From Lachnospiraceae bacterium OF09-6 (GTDB taxonomy: Bacteria > Bacillota > Clostridia > Lachnospirales > Lachnospiraceae), in assembly GCA_003435055.1 (NCBI GenBank), contig QUMM01000007.1:62001-126000 (forward strand): a stretch of DNA of 64,000 nucleotides. The letters are read 5' to 3'. Below are positions 25,966 through 35,892 of this stretch, one piece after another; within the stretch, counting starts at the first letter, position 1, and every line of letters begins with the position of its first letter. Position numbers and translations under genes: made by a program. The notes below the pieces were generated by a model. The model saw nothing but the letters and a program-made list of their open reading frames with translations. It was not told the DNA's origin and did not search any database.

Positions 25966-27150
25966 ATGGCAGTATTGAAAAAGACGGAACTTGTAAAAGC
26001 GAGAAAACTGTGGGAAGAGGTATTCGAAGAAGATACAGCAAAGTTTCTGGATTATTATGAAATTTATGTAGCAGACCATAATCAGATCTTTGCAGAAGAG
26101 GAAGCTGGGGATGTTGTCTCCATGGTACAGCTGAATCCTTACCGGGTGCATATGGGAGAGGAAGAAGCAGACAGTTATTATATTGTGGCGGTGGCCACCA
26201 GAGAAAGCTGTCGTCATCAGGGACGTATGCGGAGACTCCTGACGGAAGCATTGCAGTTTATGTATCAGGAAAAAATACCATTTACGTTTCTTATGCCGGC
26301 GTCGGAGGCAATCTACCAGCCTTTTGATTTTCTGACGGTGTACCGGCAAAGCATGTTTACTTATGGGGCAGAGTTGGACACAGATACTGACAGCTCATGG
26401 CATTGTATACCATGCCGTCGGGAGCAGCTAAAAGAGCTGGCAGAATGGTCAGATGCATTTTTACAGAAGCACAGTGAGATATCGACTGTGAGGACGGAAG
26501 ACTATTATAAGCGTATCTGGATGGAACAGGAATCCATGAATGGACAGATCCTGCTTTTTTATGAAGACAGTCAGATGAAGGGCTATTGTTTTACTGGTTA
26601 TGAGGGAAGCGGAGACGCATGGGAGATTGCAGTAGAAGCAGATAACCCAGAAGAGCAAACAGGCTCAGAACCCCGGACAGTTTCAAATTCTCAGGCATTG
26701 GCCAATCGCAGGGCAGTAGAAGCACTGACCCACTGGTTTGGCGGACAGGATCAGCTGCCAATACGTATCTGCGGTTTTCTGCCAGAGTCTTATATAGATG
26801 GAATTCCATTAAGTGAGATGACATATCGGCCGATGACCATGGTACGGATTGTGAATCTGGAAGCGTTTGTAAGTCATTTGAGAGCAAAGAAGCCAGTGCA
26901 GTTTGTACTTTATATAAAAGATCCCATCATACCGGAGAATTGTGGCGTATTCTGCTTTGAACTTGGAGGAGAAGATGCGACGCTGACTCGTATGGAAGCA
27001 AATACAGAGCAGAATAAGGGGGCAGGAGAGATCCCGGAACTGACCATTTCAGAGCTCGCGGCAGCGCTGTATGGTGTGGAACGAAATGAGAAAATTCCGC
27101 AGAGCGATATTTATCTGCTGGAGCATGTATACTTGAATGAAATTGTGTGA
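25966..27150 (+). CDS. GNAT N-acetyltransferase, Eis-like
   Basis: 394-residue protein with an N-terminal GNAT fold and a long C-terminal part ending in a region like the sterol-carrier domain of the Eis family. The acetyl-CoA loop is in VAVATRESCRHQGRMRRLLTEAL (about residues 71-93); PASEAIYQPFDF follows. ATG at 25966 is chosen because it lies 4 bases after ispF and matches the family N-terminus; the ribosome site (AGGTAAGACG) is poor, suggesting coupling to ispF. The acceptor is unknown; Eis relatives acetylate amines, including aminoglycosides, but nothing here shows resistance. Confidence 0.8.
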   Translation: MAVLKKTELVKARKLWEEVFEEDTAKFLDYYEIYVADHNQIFAEEEAGDVVSMVQLNPYRVHMGEEEADSYYIVAVATRESCRHQGRMRRLLTEALQFMYQEKIPFTFLMPASEAIYQPFDFLTVYRQSMFTYGAELDTDTDSSWHCIPCRREQLKELAEWSDAFLQKHSEISTVRTEDYYKRIWMEQESMNGQILLFYEDSQMKGYCFTGYEGSGDAWEIAVEADNPEEQTGSEPRTVSNSQALANRRAVEALTHWFGGQDQLPIRICGFLPESYIDGIPLSEMTYRPMTMVRIVNLEAFVSHLRAKKPVQFVLYIKDPIIPENCGVFCFELGGEDATLTRMEANTEQNKGAGEIPELTISELAAALYGVERNEKIPQSDIYLLEHVYLNEIV

Positions 27151-27167
27151 TTAAGGGGAGACACATT

Positions 27168-27674
27168 ATGGAAGAAAAAGAAATTATAGAACTGCGGGCA
27201 CATCATTTATTATGTATGCCGATGTATTCCGGACATGGATACAGTGAAGAATTTTGTCAGCATATGTCGGAGGTCATCGACTATCTGCATACAGGAAAGG
27301 CATCCTTACGGATTCTGCCCACACCGGATGAGGTGTGCAGCCATTGTCCGAATCTGCAGCCGGTGTCGGAAGCAGAAGTGGACCTGGAAGGAAATACGCT
27401 GAACCGGGAGCTGGTACGATCTGAAGATCCACGGGTGGCAGGCCGATCCTGTAAACATGAATCACGAACTTCCACAAAGGATAGCATGTTGCTGGAAGCA
27501 TTTGGACTGATTGGAGGCACTGTGTATACCGCAGAGGAACTGGTGGCAACTGTGCAGAAAAATATGACAGAAGCGATGTTTGAAAAATCCTGCGGAAAAT
27601 GTTCATGGAGAGAACAGGGACTGTGTAATTATGCGATGTGGCAGGAACATTTTCCTAAGCTGTTTTCCAGATAG
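27168..27674 (+). CDS. DUF1284 family protein
   Basis: 168-residue protein with the DUF1284 hallmark ELRAHHLLCMPMYSGHGYS near the N-terminus (residues 7-25) and Cys pairs in DEVCSHCPN, GRSCKHE and CGKCSWREQGLCN, which may hold a metal or Fe-S cluster. AAGGGGAG lies ahead of the ATG and the gene follows the acetyltransferase by 17 bases. No function is established for the family. Confidence 0.8.
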   Translation: MEEKEIIELRAHHLLCMPMYSGHGYSEEFCQHMSEVIDYLHTGKASLRILPTPDEVCSHCPNLQPVSEAEVDLEGNTLNRELVRSEDPRVAGRSCKHESRTSTKDSMLLEAFGLIGGTVYTAEELVATVQKNMTEAMFEKSCGKCSWREQGLCNYAMWQEHFPKLFSR

Positions 27675-27678
27675 GCCA

Positions 27679-27745
27679 CATATCGGGTATATAAGTGTCA
27701 TCCGACCCCGGAAAAGAAGAAGCAAGTGAAATCCGAGGTCATGTC
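27679..27745 (+). repeat. Solo copy of the 63-bp repeat
   Basis: This stretch, starting 5 bases after the DUF1284 stop, matches the tandem repeat at 60802-60990: ATCGGGTA near the start, then GGAAAAGAAGAAGCAAGTGA and AATCCGAGGTCATGT. Divergence is mostly in the middle. Like the tandem array, it lies directly downstream of a gene end. Confidence 0.75.
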
Positions 27746-27791
27746 CAGAATGAGAGAAACTCACAAAATAGCCTGTAGAACAGTAGATATG

Positions 27792-27820
27792 TTGACAAAT
27801 GCCTGTTTTTTTCATACACT
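27792..27820 (+). promoter_or_regulatory. Promoter upstream of the cysS leader
   Basis: TTGACA (27792-27797), exact 17-base spacer, TACACT (27815-27820). Transcription should start near 27827, immediately before the structured element. Confidence 0.8.
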
Positions 27821-27833
27821 TAGATATAAAGAT

Positions 27834-28028
27834 GTTGGGGGCAAAAGCCCCCAACTATGATACCCGCGGATTGTTTCGTGCTTCGCACTCCCACAATCCT
27901 ACCCACTATTCGCATATCGTGGGATTAAAATCCCACTTTTATGCTCATATTTGGGGCGGGTCCCAAGGTCTTTCATCCACTAATAAGCAAGCTTATGTGG
28001 ATTTAGACCTTTTGACCCTGGTATCATA
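27834..28028 (+). ncRNA. Structured RNA leader or multi-hairpin element ahead of cysS
   Basis: A 195-base stretch with almost every base in a hairpin: GTTGGGGGC/GCCCCCAAC (27834-27855); then a unit closed by TATGATACC (27856-27864) and GGTATCATA (28020-28028), which contains GGATTGT/ACAATCC enclosing GTGC-TTC-GCAC, GTGGGATT/AATCCCAC, TTGGG/CCCAA, and a long arm AAGGTCT..ATCCAC..ATAAGC/GCTTAT..GTGGAT..AGACCTT. It lies between a strong promoter and cysS. I cannot assign it to a known riboswitch. It lacks T-box landmarks. It could be a regulatory leader, a stand-alone RNA or a dispersed repeat. Confidence 0.6.
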
Positions 28029-28054
28029 AAAAAATGATAAAATGGAGAAATAAC

Positions 28055-29463
28055 ATGAGAGTTTATAATACGATGACAAAGAAAAAAGAGGAGTTTGTGC
28101 CTCTGGTACCTGGTAAAGTAAGCATGTATGTATGCGGACCGACTGTGTACAACCTGATTCATATTGGAAATGCACGTCCGATGATTGTGTTTGATACCGT
28201 AAGACGTTATATGGAACATAAAGGATACGAAGTGAATTATGTGTCCAATTTTACAGACGTGGATGATAAGATCATCAAGAAAGCCATTGAAGAAGGGATT
28301 ACTGCAGAAGAAGTATCTCAGCGTTATATTGCAGAATGCAAGAAAGATATGACAGACATGAATGTAAAGCCGGCCACCACACATCCACTGGCGACACAGG
28401 AGATCGATGGAATGATTGATATGATCTCCACATTGATTGAAAAGGGCTATGCGTATCCAGCGGCAGATGGAACGGTATATTTCCGTACTCGCCAGTTTAA
28501 AGAATATGGCAAGCTGTCTCACAAGAATCTGGATGATCTGAGAGCTGGAAACAGATCACTTCTGGTATCAGGAGAAGATCAGAAGGAAGATCCGTTGGAT
28601 TTCGTACTCTGGAAGCCGAAGAAAGAGGGAGAACCATCCTGGCCGTCTCCATGGTGCGACGGACGTCCTGGCTGGCATATTGAGTGTTCTGTGATGTCTA
28701 AAAAGTATCTTGGAGAAGAAATCGATATTCATGCAGGCGGGGAAGACCTGATTTTCCCACATCATGAGAATGAGATTGCACAGAGCGAATGCTGCAACGG
28801 AAAGGAATTTGCAAGATATTGGCTGCACAATGCGTTCCTGAACATTGATAACCGTAAGATGTCCAAGTCTCTTGGCAACTTTTTCACTGTTCGTGAGATC
28901 GGAGAAAAATATGATCTGCAGGTACTGCGTTTCTTCATGCTCAGTGCACATTACAGAAGTCCGCTGAATTTCAGTGCTGATCTGATGGAAGCGTCAAAGA
29001 ACGCGCTGGATCGTATTATCAATGCAGTAGAGAATCTGAAGTTCCTGGTAGGTAATGGAGCAGAAGGTGAGATGACAGAAGCTGAACAGAAAGAAGTGGA
29101 AGGTCTCGCTGAGTTTGAGAAGAAATTCGATGAAGCCATGGACGATGATTCAATACCGCAGATGCTATCGCAGCGATCTTCGAACTGGTAAAATATGCCA
29201 ACAGCAATGTAACAGCGGAAAATACAAAGGCATTTATCAACACAGTAAAAGAGAAAATCGTCAGTCTGGCTGATATTCTGGGACTGGTTGTGGAAAAAGA
29301 AGAAGAAATTCTGGACAGCGATATTGAAAAGCTGATCGAAGAACGTCAGGCAGCCAGAAAAGAAAAGAATTTTGCAAGAGCAGATGAGATCCGTAACCTT
29401 CTGCTGGAAAAAGGAATTGTATTAAAGGATACCAGAGAAGGCGTAAAATGGGAGAGAGCATAA
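28055..29463 (+). CDS. cysS: Cysteinyl-tRNA synthetase, single-base frameshift
   Basis: Class I aminoacyl-tRNA synthetase, 469 residues once one base is restored. Zinc-site Cys in [10 protein letters not shown] (about residue 27), [12 protein letters not shown], then [30 protein letters not shown] and the KMSKS loop [10 protein letters not shown]. The frame breaks near 29149 (GATGATTCAATACC for GATGATTTCAATACC); adding one T gives [21 protein letters not shown] and a normal C-terminus ending KWERA at 29463. As the enzyme is essential, a sequence error is the simplest reading. I start at 28055 ([10 protein letters not shown]), preceded by TGGAG. Stop overlaps the next start as TAATG. Confidence 0.93.
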
Positions 29464-29927
29464 TGAACCAGGATTATCTGGAAGCGCAGATGCATCTGGA
29501 AGAGAAGGATTTGCGCCAGTATTCGCCTCTGGTTCTGGCCTATATTGGTGATGGTGTGTTCGAACTGATTATCCGGACGATTATGGTACGGCAGGATAAC
29601 AGCCCGGTGCAAAAGCTTCACAGGCGAACCAGTACGCTTGTGAAGGCTGAGAATCAGGCAGAGATGATAGACCGGATGATGGAGCATCTTACAGAAGAAG
29701 AGGTGGCTGTGTACCGTAGAGGGAGAAATGCCAGGTCCTGTACCAAGGCGAAGAATGCATCTACCGGAACGTACCGGAAGGCTACCGGATTTGAGGCTTT
29801 GATTGGGTATCTGTATCTTCAGAAGAAGACAGAGCGCATTATTGACCTGGTGAAGATTGGGCTGGAAGGGGAAGACTTTAAAAGAGTGGATACCCATAAC
29901 CATCACGGAGAACACAAAGAACATTAA
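29463..29927 (+). CDS. mrnC: Mini-ribonuclease III (MrnC)
   Basis: 154-residue ribonuclease III catalytic domain without a dsRNA-binding domain, the Mini-III form that matures 23S rRNA in Firmicutes. The metal-binding core is LVLAYIGDGVFELIIR (about residues 22-37) and the second acidic motif is ATGFEALIGYLYL (about 107-119). The TAATG overlap with cysS is the usual gene pair in Clostridia and Bacilli, followed here as elsewhere by rlmB. Confidence 0.93.
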   Translation: MNQDYLEAQMHLEEKDLRQYSPLVLAYIGDGVFELIIRTIMVRQDNSPVQKLHRRTSTLVKAENQAEMIDRMMEHLTEEEVAVYRRGRNARSCTKAKNASTGTYRKATGFEALIGYLYLQKKTERIIDLVKIGLEGEDFKRVDTHNHHGEHKEH

Positions 29928-29939
29928 AAGAGTGCAAAA

Positions 29940-29980
29940 ATTCAGAGCCATATATATCGAGTATGAGCATGGCTCTGAAT
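29940..29980 (+). terminator. Hairpin between mrnC and rlmB
   Basis: ATTCAGAGCCAT pairs perfectly with ATGGCTCTGAAT; the tail CTTTATAAG is only weakly T-rich. May be a partial terminator or a processing site. Confidence 0.55.
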
Positions 29981-29999
29981 CTTTATAAGTGAGGAAAAC

Positions 30000-30746
30000 A
30001 TGAGATACGAAGAATTAACAATTGAGGGGAGAAATGCAGTCACAGAGGCATTTCGTTCCGGAAAAACCATTGATAAGTTATTTGTTCTGGATGGCTGCCA
30101 GGATGGACCGGTAAGAACTATTCTTCGAGAAGCCAAAAAGCATGACACAATTATCAATTTTGTAGCAAAAGAACGACTGGATCAGATGAGTGAGACAGGA
30201 AAGCATCAGGGAGTCATTGCCATAGCAGCAGCTTATGAATATGCAGAAGTAGAGGATATTCTGGCTCTGGCAGCAGAAAAAGGAGAAGCGCCATTTATTT
30301 TCCTGCTGGATAATATCGAAGATCCGCACAATCTGGGTGCTATTATCCGTACAGCGAACCTGGCGGGTGCCCATGGAGTGATTATCCCAAAACGTCGTGC
30401 GGTTGGACTGACGGCAACCGTAGCCAGAACCTCGGCAGGGGCACTGAACTACACACCAGTGGCTAAGGTGACCAATTTAAGCAAGACCATTGAAGAACTG
30501 AAAAAACAGGGCATGTGGTTTGTCTGCGCCGATATGGGTGGAGAGAGTATGTACCGTCTGAATCTGACTGGACCAATTGGTCTGGTGATCGGCAATGAAG
30601 GCGAAGGCGTCAGCAGACTGATAAAAGAAAAATGTGACTATGTGGCATCAATTCCGATGAAAGGAGATATTGATTCTCTGAATGCATCGGTGGCAGCGGG
30701 GGTATTAGCTTATGAGATTGTACGTCAACGGCTTGGCGAAAAATAG
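30000..30746 (+). CDS. rlmB: 23S rRNA 2'-O-ribose methyltransferase RlmB (SpoU family)
   Basis: 248-residue SPOUT methyltransferase. An N-terminal substrate-binding domain (IEGRNAVTEAFRSGKTIDKLFVLDG, residues 8-32) precedes the trefoil-knot domain with LLDNIEDPHNLGAIIRTANLAG, VIGNEGEGVSRLIKEKCD and IPMKGDIDSLNASVAAGVLAYE, the three SpoU motifs (quoted as family landmarks, about residues 103-235). Acts on 23S rRNA (G2251 in E. coli numbering) in the cytosol. cysS-mrnC-rlmB is a conserved order. A GAGG site precedes the ATG. Confidence 0.94.
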   Translation: MRYEELTIEGRNAVTEAFRSGKTIDKLFVLDGCQDGPVRTILREAKKHDTIINFVAKERLDQMSETGKHQGVIAIAAAYEYAEVEDILALAAEKGEAPFIFLLDNIEDPHNLGAIIRTANLAGAHGVIIPKRRAVGLTATVARTSAGALNYTPVAKVTNLSKTIEELKKQGMWFVCADMGGESMYRLNLTGPIGLVIGNEGEGVSRLIKEKCDYVASIPMKGDIDSLNASVAAGVLAYEIVRQRLGEK

Positions 30747-33700
30747 AACAGGAAATCATACCGGATATCTTGCAGGCTTTCTTTTCCTGCTGATCGTCAT
30801 GATCAGCGGGCAGAAAGCCTGTGCTGCTGTTACGGAAGGAGAACCGGGAAAGACCTACAGCGGTGAATATGTGGTGATTGTAAATGCAGGGGAAGAGAAT
30901 ACGGAAAGTACCGGAAAACTGACTTTTGCAGAAGGAACAGATATTCAAAGTCTGAGTACTCACAGTGAGGCAGTATCCGACACGGCGGAAAGGGAGGCTG
31001 TGCCATATAATCTGGCAGAACTTTCCGGTGAGGCAGTTAAAAGTAGTAATGACAGCGCTGCCTGTGGACTGACCACTTATGAAATCGGAAGTCAGAGAAT
31101 CTTTTATACCTATCATGGATACCGTACCTTTACCTGCATTGGCAGTGGAAACAACTGTTACATCTGGATGGAGAATGGACTGAAAAATACATATGATGCT
31201 GCGGGGAAAACAGATCGGATAGCCGGTGATATGATGCAGACATATGAACAGGGTGCATATGAGACATTGTATGAACTCAGTGGCGGAAATATTCCATGCA
31301 GAGATGGAAGTGGAAAGCTGTCCATAGCCCTGGAGCAGATATCCAGCGCCAGTGGTGTCTATATGGGAAAAGGAAATGAACCAGACATTACAGCAATCCA
31401 TATCAATACCAAATCGGCGGCTGATTATACATACGGAAGTATGCGGACAACCAGTGCACTTCTGGTACACGAAGGACAGCATGCACTGTTTGAAGAGTTT
31501 ACATCCTATAATTATGCAGAAAAGTATATGGGAATCAATGAGGGCTTATCGGTGGCGGCAATGGAATATGTCTGGGGCAACAGTGATACCAGCAACTGGC
31601 TGGGATATATTGCGAGAAATCATGAGGTGCAAAATGGATCCTCCATTTTATATCGCTCTTATCGAAATAAGACAGCACAGGATTATAGTTTGCCGTATCT
31701 GTTTGTGCGGTATCTCATTAATCGCAAATCAGGAGAGTATAACCCCGCTGCATTTTTTCGTGCTGCATATGGAGTATCCGCAGCAGATAAAACAGCCGGG
31801 ACTTATCTGCAGGCGGTTATGGGAGAAAATGTCGGTTTTGCAGATCTGGTAACAGATTTTTACACGGCTATTGCAGCCGATGAGTCGTCAGGCCGTTACG
31901 GATTTGAGGGAGATGCTGTGGTACAGAGTACATTGAATGCCTATCCGTACTATGTGGGGGGAAGCGGCAGTGAGGTGAGTCTGGAACCTACAGCGGCAAT
32001 TCTTCTTCATCTGGGACAGGGAGGCAGCTTTACGGTACCGTCCAATGGTGGAAGTCATATCCGTTATCGGATTATCGGAGAAAAGAACAGTACCTTAAAT
32101 CCAGGAACAGGAAGTGGTACGGCAGAAGATCCGTATCAGATCACAACCGTAAAAGAATGGAATCAGATAGCAAATCGGCCGGGCGGTCATTATCGGCTGA
32201 TGAACGACCTGATCTTTACCGGGAATGCAGTTACGATGATTGGAACATTTTCAGGAGAACTGGATGGAAATGGGCATACGATAAAAGGGGTGACACATCC
32301 GATCTGTTCTGTGAATGCAGGGAAGATACAAAATCTGAATGTGCAGGCAAATGTGACAGGAGTAGCCAGTAATTCGTATGGAGTGATCACACAGATGAAT
32401 CAGGGACTGATTGATCATTGCACGGTTACCGGAACGATGAAAACAATTCTGTATGGACAATATACGAGTGTAGGTACACATACCGGAGTTATAGCCGGTG
32501 AGAACGAAGAGGCCGGGACGATTCAGTATTGTACCGTAACAGCAGTGACAGAGCTGACGGCATCTGCCCTGCAGTCCAGAAATGGAGGAATAGCAGGATC
32601 CAACAGAGGAATCATTGCGAACTGCTGTTTTAAAGGAAGTTTGAAAGTGAATCAGCCAGATGAATCAGCGACAGTCTATACTGGGGGAATTGCAGGTGAA
32701 ACAGGTGTAAATGGTGGTATTGGAGGCAGTATAAAACAATGTCTGAATTCCGGAGAGATTATTGTGACTGGAGGTGTGGCACAGACCGGTCAGATCTGTG
32801 GGAACAAATTGCATGCGTACCTCACAAACTGCTACGGAAAGAATAACACCCTTCCGTTGTTTGGCACGGAAAAAGAAGATGCACAGCAGACAACCAGTAA
32901 AAAGCTGACAGACGAGGAATGGAAAAATGGGGATTCTTTTACCGGATTAGATTTTAATTCTGGATGGCAGATGGGGACGGATGGACCGGAAATGACCGGG
33001 GCAGATAGTATTTTTAGCCTTGAGGTGACCGGGCAGCCAACCTATTGCTATGTGGGAGAGGAACTTTACCGATGGGGAAGTCTGAAGGTAAACAATTCAA
33101 ATTATATACAAATCACAGGTGATATGATTGCACAATTTGACAGTTCTAAAAGTGGCAACAGTCAGGTAGTGGTGAGATATAGGGGAAGAACGCTGACTTA
33201 TTCCATAAAAGTAAAAGAGCCGGTAACAGTGGCCAGTTTGCAGCTATCCGGCAAACCAAAGAAAACAGCCTATGTAGAAGGAGAGAAATTTGATCCAAAC
33301 GGTATTCTGATGCTGGCAAAAATTGATGGAGAAGAACAGATGCGTTATATCCGGTCTGGTTTTCAGTGCAGACCGGAAACATTAAAGACATCGGATACCA
33401 GCGTGACCATTACTTATTATGGGCAGACGATATCGATACCGGTTACCGTATCTGCAAAGATACCAAAAAAACTGGAGATTTATGAGGAACAGAACCGAAG
33501 ATACACAGCGGGAACACGATTGGACCTGTCGGAGGTAAAAGTAAGGATTACTTACAGCAACGGGGAAAAATCAACATGGATCACCGAAACAGAATTTGAT
33601 CAGTATCAGATTCATCTCGCTAAAAAATCAGTGGACAGCCAGAGCTTATATCAGTTGAAAAAACGCAGACATTAAGCAGTTCGGACGATGGAAGTGTGTA

Positions 33701-34370
33701 CTATCTGTATGCCGGAAGTGTGTTGCCAGACAAATATAATGCGGTAAGCTGCAGACTTGGAACGGTCACGATACAGGCACTACTGCAGATAGGCGGACAA
33801 AGCAGTAATGCAGGACAGGAGCCTGGAAATGGTGCAGGAAATAATAATGCAAAAGTGAATGGGAATGATGCAGCAATTCCAGCTATAGTTAAGTTGAATG
33901 CCACAAGTCTTCCGCTTCAGGTGAAAAAGAGTACCACAGCGTTAAAAATAAAAGAGTACACTGCAGGAGATGCGGTAGCCAATTGGAGCAGCTCAAACAA
34001 AAAAGCAGCTGTCGTCAATGCCAGAACAGGAAAGATTACAGCCAGAAAGACGGGAAAGACTACAATAACCGTAACAATGCAAAGTGGTGCCACAGCAAAA
34101 TGTCTGATCAAAGTCCAGAAAGGAAGAGTAAAGACAAAGAAGCTGAATGTCGGAAAAACAGCCATTACTCTAAAGAAAGGAGAAAAATACCGCATTATCT
34201 GGGAAAGGCTGCCACTGACCTCCAGTGAGAAAGCGACTTTCCAGAGCAGCAAGAAAAAGATTGCCGCTGTATCAGGAAAAGGTATCATTACAGCGAAAAA
34301 GAAAGGCACAACGTACATCACAGTGAAATCCGGCAGCAAAAAACGAAAGATAAAAGTCACAGTGCGGTAA
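30712..34370 (+). CDS. Secreted M30-like zinc metalloprotease with beta-helix and Ig-like tail, single-base frameshift
   Basis: 1219 residues after repair. A hydrophobic signal (about residues 20-38, ending ACAA) marks export. The catalytic zincin site is LLVHEGQHALF (HExxH at 253-257) with the third ligand Glu in INEGLSVAAMEY (residue 277), similar to hyicolysin (M30). After about residue 470 come GLUG-type repeats (GLIDHCTV, GTIQYCTV, GIIANC), then Ig-like Big_3 units, and Big_2 repeats (WSSSNKKAAVVNARTGKITA; FQSSKKKIAAVSGKGIITA). Frame breaks in an A6 run at 33658-33663; a seventh A gives LKKTQTLSSSDDGSVYYLY. The start overlaps rlmB by 35 bases and is not certain. No LPxTG anchor. Confidence 0.75.
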
Positions 34371-34474
34371 ACCAATGGGACGAAATTGATGATTTTGCTT
34401 TTTAAACTGCCGATTTTGCAAAAATAGGAAATTGGCAAAATAATCTGCTATAATCATAAATGTTTCCAGTCTGT

Positions 34475-34516
34475 AAAGCCTCACCCAAATCTGAAAAGAA
34501 ATGGATGGGGCTTTTG
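34475..34516 (+). terminator. Terminator after the metalloprotease gene
   Basis: AAAGCCTCACCCA pairs with TGGATGGGGCTTT with one mismatch, then TGACATTT. A TATAAT at 34449-34454 lies just upstream, so a very short transcript ending here is also possible. Confidence 0.6.
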
Positions 34517-34571
34517 ACATTTATGCGAGCAATAAGTCAAAGTCCATGCTTATGCAAGATTCCTATGCAAC

Positions 34572-34602
34572 AAAAAACGGATGATCGTCTGATCATCCGT
34601 TA
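34572..34602 (-). terminator. Terminator of tRNA-Thr
   Basis: On the minus strand ACGGATGATC-AGAC-GATCATCCGT followed by a run of T. Confidence 0.92.
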
Positions 34603-34606
34603 AGCA

Positions 34607-34679
34607 AGCTGATGACGGGAGTTGAACCCGTGACCTCCTCATTACCAATGAGGTGCGCTACCACCTGTGCCACATCAGC
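34607..34679 (-). tRNA. tRNA-Thr (GGT)
   Basis: 73-base cloverleaf: acceptor GCTGATG/CATCAGC, anticodon arm CCTCA-TTGGTAA-TGAGG with anticodon GGT, T arm ACGGGTTCAACTCCCGT. CCA not encoded. Own promoter and terminator. Confidence 0.96.
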
Positions 34680-34706
34680 CTGAGCGATTGCTCGCTACAA
34701 TTAGAT

Positions 34707-34735
34707 ATACTACCATATGAGTACTAAACTGTCAA
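34707..34735 (-). promoter_or_regulatory. tRNA-Thr promoter
   Basis: On the minus strand TTGACA (34735-34730), 17-base spacer, TAGTAT (34712-34707), about 28 bases before the tRNA. Confidence 0.88.
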
Positions 34736-34761
34736 GCAATTTTTGTAAATTTATTCATGCT

Positions 34762-35073
34762 CTATATCCGCATGATCAGTTCCAACACAAATACCACGAT
34801 GCAGGCTGCGGAGGAGACGAAAAAGAGGCTTTTTCCCATCCAGGCAGCAATCACAGCAACAGCCAAAGCAGCCCATGCGGAGATGAGACTTCCGGTAGCA
34901 GATAAAATGGCCGGGAAGGTCATAACAGCCAGAGTGACGTAAGGAATGTAATACAGAAAGGAGCGAAGGGTAACGTTCCTGATTTCTTTACGAATCAGTG
35001 TCAGTGGCAAAATGCGGATCAGAGAGGTAACAAGTACCATGATTGCAATATAGATATAAATATTATTCGGCAT
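34762..35073 (-). CDS. azlD: AzlD family branched-chain amino acid exporter subunit
   Basis: 103-residue protein with three to four hydrophobic segments, the small partner of AzlC in LIV-E type amino-acid export. Family pattern RILPLTLIRK (about residues 20-29) and FLYYIPYVTLAVMTFPAIL. Its ATG lies inside the last codons of azlC (11-base overlap), and AAAGGAGG in the azlC end is its ribosome site. Confidence 0.88.
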   Translation of the reverse strand: MPNNIYIYIAIMVLVTSLIRILPLTLIRKEIRNVTLRSFLYYIPYVTLAVMTFPAILSATGSLISAWAALAVAVIAAWMGKSLFFVSSAACIVVFVLELIMRI

Positions 35074-35784
35074 CTTTATTATCCTCCTTTACTGGAAAAA
35101 AAATCGCGGCAGCACCGGATAACAAAATGGTCAGAATAATGACTTTCATACCGGTAGAAATACCTGACAGGAATGGCAGATAAGAGAACAGACTACTGCA
35201 TAACATGGCTGCGATCACCAGCCTGCAATGACTTTATTTTTTCTTGCAGGAGGAATGATGACAGCCAGAAACATTCCATACAGAGCCACACTTAAGGCTC
35301 TGGTGATCCGGGCTGGCAATGCGGTTCCAAGGACTACGCCAAGACAGGTACCCAGTGCCCAGCCTGGGACCGCCACCGCGGCAGTTCCATAAGTATAAAA
35401 TGGATTCAGCTTTCCGGGACGCGAAGAAGAAACGCCAAAGATCTCATCTGTGATGAAGAAACCCGTCCAGAAGCGGTGAAACAGAGAGGTGTCTTCTGAC
35501 AGCTTCTGAGACAGAGCACAGGACATCAGCAGATAACGCAGATTGATAATGGCCTGAGACAGTGCCAGTTCCAGATAAGGAGCTCCCATACTGATAATAC
35601 TTAAAGCTGCAAATTCTCCGGCAGAAGTAAAGTTCGTCAGGCTCATGATGGTGGCAGGAAACGCATGAATGCCAAAATTCCTGGCGGCAATACCAAGTGT
35701 AAAAGATACGGCAAGATAGCCGAGAGCAATGGGAATGCCGTCCCGGAGCCCGTCCCGAAAATTTTGTAAATTATAACTGTTCAT
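35063..35784 (-). CDS. azlC: AzlC family branched-chain amino acid exporter, single-base frameshift
   Basis: 240 residues after repair, the normal AzlC length. N-terminus has the family FRDGLRDGIPIALGYLAVSF then NFTSAGEFAAL; it is an inner-membrane protein working with AzlD. As read, the frame stops at 35215 after KNKVIAGW. One base missing near 35219-35224 (GCAGGCTGGTG) separates it from a further 50 residues, including VIAAML, FSYLPFLSGI and TGMKVIILTILLSGAAAIFF, which are typical of AzlC ends. The repaired stop at 35063 overlaps azlD. Confidence 0.85.
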
Positions 35785-35892
35785 AAATACCCCCAGAATA
35801 TATAATAGTAGGTAGAATTAGCGTCCGCAGTCTATTATAGGATTCTAATGGAAGAAAAACAACCCTTTCACGGGACGAACAGGAGGATAATT

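Noticed and set aside
25966-27150. Aminoglycoside resistance gene (eis)
   Set aside because: Only the general Eis-like GNAT architecture is visible; it sits in a housekeeping context.
27834-28028. T-box riboswitch for cysS
   Set aside because: Position is right for Firmicute cysS, but I see no T-box bulge sequence (AGGGTGGNACCGCG-like) and no terminator/antiterminator pair; the hairpins are mostly self-contained.
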